A stretch of 64,000 nucleotides of DNA, from positions 1 through 64,000 of the forward strand of contig NZ_LQOX01000146.1 of assembly GCF_002102175.1 (NCBI RefSeq). Direction: 5' to 3'. Position numbers and translations under genes: made by a program. The notes beneath the pieces are model-generated. The model saw only the letters and a program-made list of their open reading frames with translations, searched no databases and was not told the origin of the DNA. Every line of letters begins with the position of its first letter. The stretch's first letter is position 1. Below are positions 59,148-64,000 of this stretch, one piece after another. This stretch comes from Mycobacterium gastri. Its GTDB lineage: Bacteria > Actinomycetota > Actinomycetes > Mycobacteriales > Mycobacteriaceae.

Positions 59148-61178
59148 TTACTCGAACCCGGACTCGTCGGTGCCGGTGTGATTGCTGCCCGAGCTGTTTG
59201 TGCCCGAGTTGCCCCAGCCCGAGTTCAAAGTCCCGGACTGGCCGAAGCCCGAATTGTCGGTGCCGACGTTCATGAAGCCCACGTTGCCGGTAACGCCGCC
59301 GTTCGCAAAGCCAATTCCAAAGCTGCTCGTATTCGAGAATCCGACCGAGTTGACGCCCGAGTTGAAGAAGCCGGTATTGCGGCTATTTGTATTTTGAAAG
59401 CCCGTCTGGAAGTTACCGACGTTTCCGTAGCCCTCACTCGAATTACCGGTGTTTTCCCATCCCGAAGTACTGTTCCCATGGTTGTTGAAGCCCGAGGTTC
59501 CGATGCCGGTGTTCCCGAAGCCGGAGTTTATGGCCCCGGTGTCGGTTGCGCTCCCGTAGCCGGTATTCACATCGCCGGCATTGCCGACACCTGTGTTTAT
59601 GTTCCCCGAGTTCCAAAAGCCGGTGTTGGTGTTGCCCGAATTCCCAAAACCGGTGTTGCCGGAGCCGGAGTTGTAGAAGCCTACGCTGCTTGCACCCGAG
59701 TTGAAGAAGCCCACGGTGCCGCTCGAGCCCGAGTTAAAGGCGCCTACCGCAAAGCCGCCCCCATTTCCGACACCCACATTATCGCTTCCAGCGTTCCAGA
59801 AACCGACATTTCCGTGGCCGGAATTCCCGAATCCAACATTGGTGTTGGTCGTGTTGACCCAGCCCGTATTGTGGTTACCGGAGTTCATGACGCCGGTGTT
59901 CGTATTGCCGGAGTTCGCGATTCCGGTGTTTATGTCACCGGAATTGCCGATACCCCAGTTTCCGTCGCCCGAATTGAAGAAGCCGACGTTGTTGTCGCCG
60001 GAATTGAATAAGCCGATGTTGCCGCTACCGGAGTTCAGGCCGTTGAAGTTGATGCCAAACTGGTTGTCGCCGGTCAAACCGATGCCGAAATTGTTGTTCC
60101 CCGAGTTGCCGAAGCCGATGTTGAACTCGCCACTATTGCCCAGCCCAATGTTGAAATTGCCAAAGTTGCCTATACCGATGTTGGAGTTGCCGGTATTGCC
60201 AAATCCGACATTCGAGTTTCCTGCTGTGGGCATGACTCCGGGACCGCTATTTCCGAAGCCGAAGTTGGCGTTACCAAAATTCCCGCTGCCTATATTGAAG
60301 TTTCCGGTATTCCCGTTGCCAATATTCCCGCTGCCGCTGTTTCCGCTCCCCATGTTTCCACCGCCGGTGGCCTGAGAGTTTCCGAAGCCAAAGTTTCCAT
60401 TGCCACGATTACCGGCCCCGAAGTTTCTGCTGCCCCTATTTCCGCTACCCATGTTGAAACTGCCGGTGTTTCCGCTGCCGAAGTTGAGGATTCCGCTTAG
60501 GTTTCCGTCGCCGAAGTTGAGGTTGCCATTGTTCCCGCTGCCGAAGTTTGCATTACCGGTATTGCCGCTGCCCAGGTTTCCGCTGCCGATGCTTCCCAAA
60601 CCCAAGTTCCCGGCACCGATGTTGCCGACCGACGACAGCGCGCTCAGGCCCGGGATGTTCTGCAGCAGCTCCTGCCACGGGGCCAACCCGGCGGCCGCTG
60701 CCGAAGCTCCCCCGTGATAACCCGCCATCGCGGCAACATCCTGGGCCCACATCTGTTCGTACAGGCCTTCGATGTGCGCGATAGCCGGCGCGTTCAGCCC
60801 GAACCAGTTCGACAGCACCATCTGCACCAACGCATTCCGGTTGGCCGCCACCGCCGCCGGCACGACCGTCGCGGCCCGCGCCGCCTCGAACACGCCGGCG
60901 ACCGTTCGGGCCTGCCCGGCAGCCGCTACGGCCTGGATTGCCACCGCGCTCAGCCAACTTGCGTACGGTGCGGCCGCTGCCACCATCGCGGTCGACGCGA
61001 GCCCCTGCCACGCCTGGGCAACCAGCCCCGAAGTCAGCGCGCCGAACGAAGACGCCGCGGAACTCAGCTCCTCAGCCAACCCTGCCCAGGCCGTGGCGGC
61101 ATCGAGCATGGGTGCCGAACCCGCACCCGCAAACATCAGCGCAGAGTTGATCTCCGGAGGCAACACCGAATAATTCAT
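59148..61178 (-). CDS. PPE-MPTR family protein
   Basis: A 676-residue protein. The PPE domain (about 1-175) begins MNYSVLPPEINSALMFAGAGSAPM, has the WxG turn in AWQGLAST and ends with the conserved QMWAQDVAAMAGYHGGASAAAAGLAPW. About 480 residues of pentapeptide-like NxGxGNxG repeats (MPTR) follow, alternating Asn/Ser/Thr-Gly, Phe and Asn. Such proteins are exported by ESX-5. ATG 61178 is favoured over GTG 61184 because MNYSVLPPE is the family start. It sits between uvrD1 and the chorismate mutase gene, a site with no PPE in H37Rv. Confidence 0.93.
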   Translation of the reverse strand: MNYSVLPPEINSALMFAGAGSAPMLDAATAWAGLAEELSSAASSFGALTSGLVAQAWQGLASTAMVAAAAPYASWLSAVAIQAVAAAGQARTVAGVFEAARAATVVPAAVAANRNALVQMVLSNWFGLNAPAIAHIEGLYEQMWAQDVAAMAGYHGGASAAAAGLAPWQELLQNIPGLSALSSVGNIGAGNLGLGSIGSGNLGSGNTGNANFGSGNNGNLNFGDGNLSGILNFGSGNTGSFNMGSGNRGSRNFGAGNRGNGNFGFGNSQATGGGNMGSGNSGSGNIGNGNTGNFNIGSGNFGNANFGFGNSGPGVMPTAGNSNVGFGNTGNSNIGIGNFGNFNIGLGNSGEFNIGFGNSGNNNFGIGLTGDNQFGINFNGLNSGSGNIGLFNSGDNNVGFFNSGDGNWGIGNSGDINTGIANSGNTNTGVMNSGNHNTGWVNTTNTNVGFGNSGHGNVGFWNAGSDNVGVGNGGGFAVGAFNSGSSGTVGFFNSGASSVGFYNSGSGNTGFGNSGNTNTGFWNSGNINTGVGNAGDVNTGYGSATDTGAINSGFGNTGIGTSGFNNHGNSTSGWENTGNSSEGYGNVGNFQTGFQNTNSRNTGFFNSGVNSVGFSNTSSFGIGFANGGVTGNVGFMNVGTDNSGFGQSGTLNSGWGNSGTNSSGSNHTGTDESGFE

Positions 61179-61184
61179 CACCAC

Positions 61185-61583
61185 AGTCCTTTCCGCCCCT
61201 GGGCCCGATCCAGCCGGCTCCCCCTGTGCCGGTGCCGCACTCGCCGGTACAGCCCGTAGAGCTTACGGCCGGCATTCCGGCATGATGCGCGTTTTCGCGC
61301 TAATTTTCGCCAATCGAATCGACGCTTCGCCGCACACGGCGAACCCGCAGGACCGGGCACGGTCGATCGCCGGCAACATGCCGGCACGATCCCCGGGCCC
61401 ACACCGGGAGCCGGTCTTTGCGCAGTCGCGGCCCTTGGTGGCACACTCGGTTGGTGCTCAACAGGCAGCGCCGATTTTTCTACGGGTACCCGCCAGCGGT
61501 GCCCGTGGTCTAGCTGCTTTCGCAGAGCCCCGTGGTCCGCTTCGGCGATCGGGGCTCGTCTCTTGTGTGAGGCCCGATACCGG
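61185..61583. other. Divergent intergenic region with an 8-bp hairpin before chorismate mutase
   Basis: About 400 bases between the PPE gene and chorismate mutase. It carries an inverted repeat: GAGCCCCG (61525-61532) pairs perfectly with CGGGGCTC (61550-61557) across a 17-base loop and ends 26 bases before the ATG of the mutase. It could be a leader structure or a terminator. No long T-run follows. Confidence 0.5.
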
Positions 61584-61895
61584 ATGAGACCAGAATCCCC
61601 ACATCACGAGAACGCGGAGTCAGCGGAGATGAACACCGATACCCAACAGCTGCCGAGCATCGAGGAACTGCGCGAGGAGATCGACCGGTTAGACCGCGAA
61701 ATTCTCGCCGCGGTCAAACGGCGCGCCGAAGTGTCCCAGGCGATCGGCAGAGTCCGGATGGCCTCCGGCGGCACCCGGCTGGTCCACAATCGCGAGATGC
61801 AGGTCATCGAGCGCTACAGCGAGCTCGGACCCGACGGTAAGCACCTGGCAATGCTGCTTTTGCGGCTGGGCCGGGGTCGTCTCGGTCACCAATAG
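61584..61895 (+). CDS. Chorismate mutase, AroQ-delta type (Rv0948c type)
   Basis: A 103-residue intracellular chorismate mutase converting chorismate to prephenate for Phe and Tyr synthesis. The helix LREEIDRLDREILAAVKRRAEVSQAIGRVRMASGGTRLVHNREMQVIERYSELG carries the catalytic Arg and Lys positions of the AroQ fold, and the end RLGRGRLGHQ matches the subclass. In M. tuberculosis its weak activity is raised by complex formation with DAHP synthase (AroG), for which the C-terminal RLGRGRLGH is important. ATG 61584 gives MRPES; the frame opens 7 codons earlier. Confidence 0.92.
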   Translation: MRPESPHHENAESAEMNTDTQQLPSIEELREEIDRLDREILAAVKRRAEVSQAIGRVRMASGGTRLVHNREMQVIERYSELGPDGKHLAMLLLRLGRGRLGHQ

Positions 61896-61952
61896 GTCAC
61901 ATTTCTGCTGCTTATCGCTGATATCTTGGTTTCTGCGGTACATTCCGCCGAA

Positions 61953-62933
61953 ATGGTTACAGCAAAGTCAGCTGGAGTTCTGCGACTGCGCCGTGCGATG
62001 GTCGTTTCGGCAACGGCATTACTCGCCCTGCTGGCAGTGCTGACAGTGCTGACTGTCGGCTCGGCCACCTCGTCCGCGTGGTCGCGGCGCGGCCTGCCGA
62101 TCGAGTATCTGATGGTGCCGTCACCGTCGATGCACCGCCAGATCAAGGTGGAGTTTCAGGGCGGCGGCCCCCATGCGGTGTATTTGCTCGACGGCATGCT
62201 CGCCCGCGACGACTACAACGGCTGGGACATGCACCTGCCGGTGTTCGAATGGTTCGACCAATCCGGCCTGTCACTCGTCATGCCCGTCGGCGGCATGGCC
62301 AGCTTCTACTCCAACTGGTATCAGCCCGCGGCCGGCAACGGCGGGGTCTGGACCTACAAGTGGGAAACCTTCCTGACCGAAGAGCTGCCGCAGTGGCTGG
62401 CGACCAACAAGACGGTCAGCACTTCGGGAAACGCGGTGGTCGGTGCCTCGATGTCGGGTTCGGCGGCACTGATCCTGGCGGCCAAACATCCGCAGAACTT
62501 CGCCTACGCGGCCTCGATGTCGGGCTTTCTCACCCTGTCCGCCGGGCAATGGCCATCCTTGGTCAGTGCCGCGCAACTGGGCGCCGGCGGTTTTCGCTCC
62601 GAGGCGATGTGGGGCCCGCCTACCGACCCCGCCTGGGCGGCCAACGACCCGACAGTCAATGCGGCGACACTCGTCGCCAACAACACCCGAATCTGGGTGT
62701 ATACCGGCAACGGCGGGCAATCCGATTTGCAGGCCGCCACCAAGTTGGATGCGAGCCTGCTGGAATCCGCCACGCGCATCAGCAACAAGATTTTCCAGGC
62801 CAGGTACAAAGCCAAGGGCGGGCACAACGGCGTGTTCAATTTCCCGGCCAACGGCACCCACACCTGGTCATTTTGGGGCGCGCAACTGCAGGCCATGCTG
62901 CCCGATCTCCAGCAGGTGCTGGGCACGGCTTAG
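61953..62933 (+). CDS. Antigen-85-like mycolyltransferase (intact Rv0947c counterpart)
   Basis: A 326-residue secreted alpha/beta hydrolase of the antigen 85 (Fbp) family, which transfers mycolic acids to trehalose and arabinogalactan. The signal peptide spans about 1-43 (two hydrophobic runs up to SATSSAWS). The mature protein starts near LPIEYLMVPSPSMHRQIKVEFQGGG. It has VYLLDGMLARDDYNGWD, the nucleophile motif GASMSGSAAL (the family usually has GLSMAGSSAL), the acidic residue in LLESATRISNKIF and the His in NGTHTWSFWGAQL. Ser, Glu and His of the triad are therefore present. H37Rv keeps only a short remnant (Rv0947c). ATG 61953 is used. Confidence 0.88.
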   Translation: MVTAKSAGVLRLRRAMVVSATALLALLAVLTVLTVGSATSSAWSRRGLPIEYLMVPSPSMHRQIKVEFQGGGPHAVYLLDGMLARDDYNGWDMHLPVFEWFDQSGLSLVMPVGGMASFYSNWYQPAAGNGGVWTYKWETFLTEELPQWLATNKTVSTSGNAVVGASMSGSAALILAAKHPQNFAYAASMSGFLTLSAGQWPSLVSAAQLGAGGFRSEAMWGPPTDPAWAANDPTVNAATLVANNTRIWVYTGNGGQSDLQAATKLDASLLESATRISNKIFQARYKAKGGHNGVFNFPANGTHTWSFWGAQLQAMLPDLQQVLGTA

Positions 62934-62986
62934 ATGGACGCGGCTCGCTCCGGCTAGCCCCGGTCCCGGAGCATTAGGGTCGAATC

Positions 62987-64000
62987 ATGACCGCCGAGCC
63001 ATCAATCCCCGACATCACCGCCGCCCCGGCGTGGGACGCCCTGCGCAAGCACCACGATCAGATCGGAGAAACTCACCTTCGGCAGTTGTTCGCCGACGAT
63101 CCCGATCGCGGCCGCGATCTGACGATCGCTGTCGGCGACCTCTATATCGACTACAGCAAGCACCGCATCACCCGCGAGACGCTACGGCTGCTGACCGAGC
63201 TGGCCCGCGCGGCGAAACTGGAAGAGCGCCGCGACCAGATGTTCTCGGGCGCGCACATCAACACCTCCGAGGATCGCGCCGTCCTGCACACGGCGCTGCG
63301 GCTGCCCCGCGACACCGAGCTGGTTGTCGACGGCCGCAACGTCGTCCAGGACGTGCATGCCGTGCTGGATGCGATGGGCGACTTCACCGACCGGCTGCGC
63401 AGCGGGGACTGGACCGGAGCCACCGGCAAGCGGATCAGCACCGTCGTCAACATCGGAATCGGCGGTTCGGACCTGGGCCCGGTGATGGTGTACCAGGCGC
63501 TGCGTCACTACGCCGACGCCGGGATTTCGGCACGTTTCGTCTCCAACGTCGACCCGGCCGACCTCATCGCCAAACTGGTCGATTTAGACCCTGCCACAAC
63601 ACTTTTCGTTGTCGCATCGAAGACGTTCTCCACGCTGGAGACGCTGACCAACGCGACCGCCGCACGCCGCTGGCTCACCGACGCGCTCGGCGACGCCGCA
63701 GTGTCCAGGCATTTTGTCGCCGTCTCCACCAACAAGCGCCTGGTCGACGACTTCGGCATCAACACCGACGACATGTTCGGCTTTTGGGATTGGGTCGGTG
63801 GGCGGTATTCGGTCGATTCGGCAATCGGGCTGTCGGTGATGGCCGCCATCGGCCGAGAAGCCTTCGCCGACTTCCTCTCCGGATTCCATATCGTCGACGA
63901 ACACTTCCGGACTGCGCCGCTGGAGTCCAATGCGCCTGCGCTGCTTGGTCTTATCGGCCTGTGGTACTCCAACTTCATGGGCGCGCAATCGCGTGCGGTG
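62987..64000 (+). CDS. pgi: Glucose-6-phosphate isomerase (partial, runs off the window)
   Basis: The first 338 codons of phosphoglucose isomerase, which interconverts glucose-6-phosphate and fructose-6-phosphate. The sequence starts MTAEPSIPDITAAPAWDAL. It contains FSGAHINTSEDRAVLHTALR, the active-site VVNIGIGGSDLGPVMVYQAL, VASKTFSTLET (phosphate-binding Ser/Thr loop) and FWDWVGGRYSVDSAIGLSV with the PGI signature. No stop is reached by 64000; a full enzyme has about 550 residues. Confidence 0.96.
   Translation, partial: MTAEPSIPDITAAPAWDALRKHHDQIGETHLRQLFADDPDRGRDLTIAVGDLYIDYSKHRITRETLRLLTELARAAKLEERRDQMFSGAHINTSEDRAVLHTALRLPRDTELVVDGRNVVQDVHAVLDAMGDFTDRLRSGDWTGATGKRISTVVNIGIGGSDLGPVMVYQALRHYADAGISARFVSNVDPADLIAKLVDLDPATTLFVVASKTFSTLETLTNATAARRWLTDALGDAAVSRHFVAVSTNKRLVDDFGINTDDMFGFWDWVGGRYSVDSAIGLSVMAAIGREAFADFLSGFHIVDEHFRTAPLESNAPALLGLIGLWYSNFMGAQSRAV

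Noticed and set aside
59701..60375. Pro/Leu/Phe-repeat plus-strand frames opposite the PPE gene
   Set aside because: The periodicity is simply the complement of the MPTR repeat codons.
59270..61160. CRISPR-like regular repeats
   Set aside because: The short regular repeats are the coding MPTR units of a PPE gene, in frame throughout and without spacers.

Overview
The window is chromosomal DNA of a slow-growing Mycobacterium. The evidence is high GC, many GTG/TTG starts, a PE_PGRS gene, a PPE-MPTR gene and an antigen-85-like gene. From about 12.7 kb to the right end the gene order follows, in reverse orientation, the M. tuberculosis H37Rv block from Rv0996 down to pgi (Rv0946c). It is not a plain M. 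tuberculosis complex sequence. Rv0986-Rv0989c, PE_PGRS16-18, csoR-ctpV and vapBC9 are missing from their usual places. A long left-hand polysaccharide cluster, a PPE gene, a GH15 gene and an intact Rv0947c-type mycolyltransferase gene are present. A non-tuberculous relative such as the M. kansasii/M. marinum group would fit, but the species cannot be fixed by reading alone. Rv locus names below are recognised by synteny and protein similarity from memory, not by a search.

Layout. (1) 0.3-11.5 kb: accessory cell-surface glycan cluster. A minus-strand operon encodes a chain-length/BY-kinase-like protein, a Wzy/O-antigen-ligase-like membrane protein, a GT4 glycosyltransferase and two methyltransferases. 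Around it lie a second GT4, a NodB-type deacetylase, two FkbM methyltransferases and another class I methyltransferase. (2) 11.47-12.77 kb: tRNA-Ala(CGC) whose 3' end is duplicated 1.2 kb away, framing a small toxin-antitoxin-like pair and looking like a relic integrative cassette. (3) 12.8-17.1 kb: Rv0996 (GlpR-like), rimJ, moeA1 (degenerate, Glp-like) and galU, a cell-division/envelope cluster. (4) 17.2-24.1 kb: a 5-FTHF cyclo-ligase, a CIRCE-controlled FmdB/Ruc chaperone, a SAF-domain protein, mscL, moaB2, pepD, mprB, mprA and rpmF, including envelope-stress signalling. (5) 24.4-32.9 kb: a tightly coupled operon (AtuA-like protein, fadE13, accD2, accA2, fadE12, echA7) for acyl-CoA carboxylation and oxidation, probably of branched or terpenoid acids. 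(6) 33-40 kb: accessory genes comprising a DUF1707 protein, a WxG helical protein with a DUF1023 hydrolase and a lipoprotein, a broken DUF5996 gene and a GH15 hydrolase. (7) 40-49.4 kb: a MoxR-type AAA+/VWA pair, purH and purN, perM, Rv0954 and a KstR-controlled F420 oxidoreductase. (8) 49.4-52.6 kb: accessory insert with a decayed thiolase gene, a sucD fragment and a PE_PGRS gene. (9) 52.6-64 kb: sucD and sucC, an M23 peptidase, a small membrane protein, uvrD1, a PPE-MPTR gene, chorismate mutase, an antigen-85-like mycolyltransferase and the start of pgi.

Regulatory sites readable by eye are a CIRCE/HrcA operator, an MprA-type direct repeat, a perfect KstR palindrome and a CRP-type palindrome. 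The most novel parts are the glycan cluster with its non-canonical BY-kinase and the att-framed toxin-antitoxin cassette. The octanucleotide repeat between sucC and sucD and the coding minisatellite in echA7 are also unusual.
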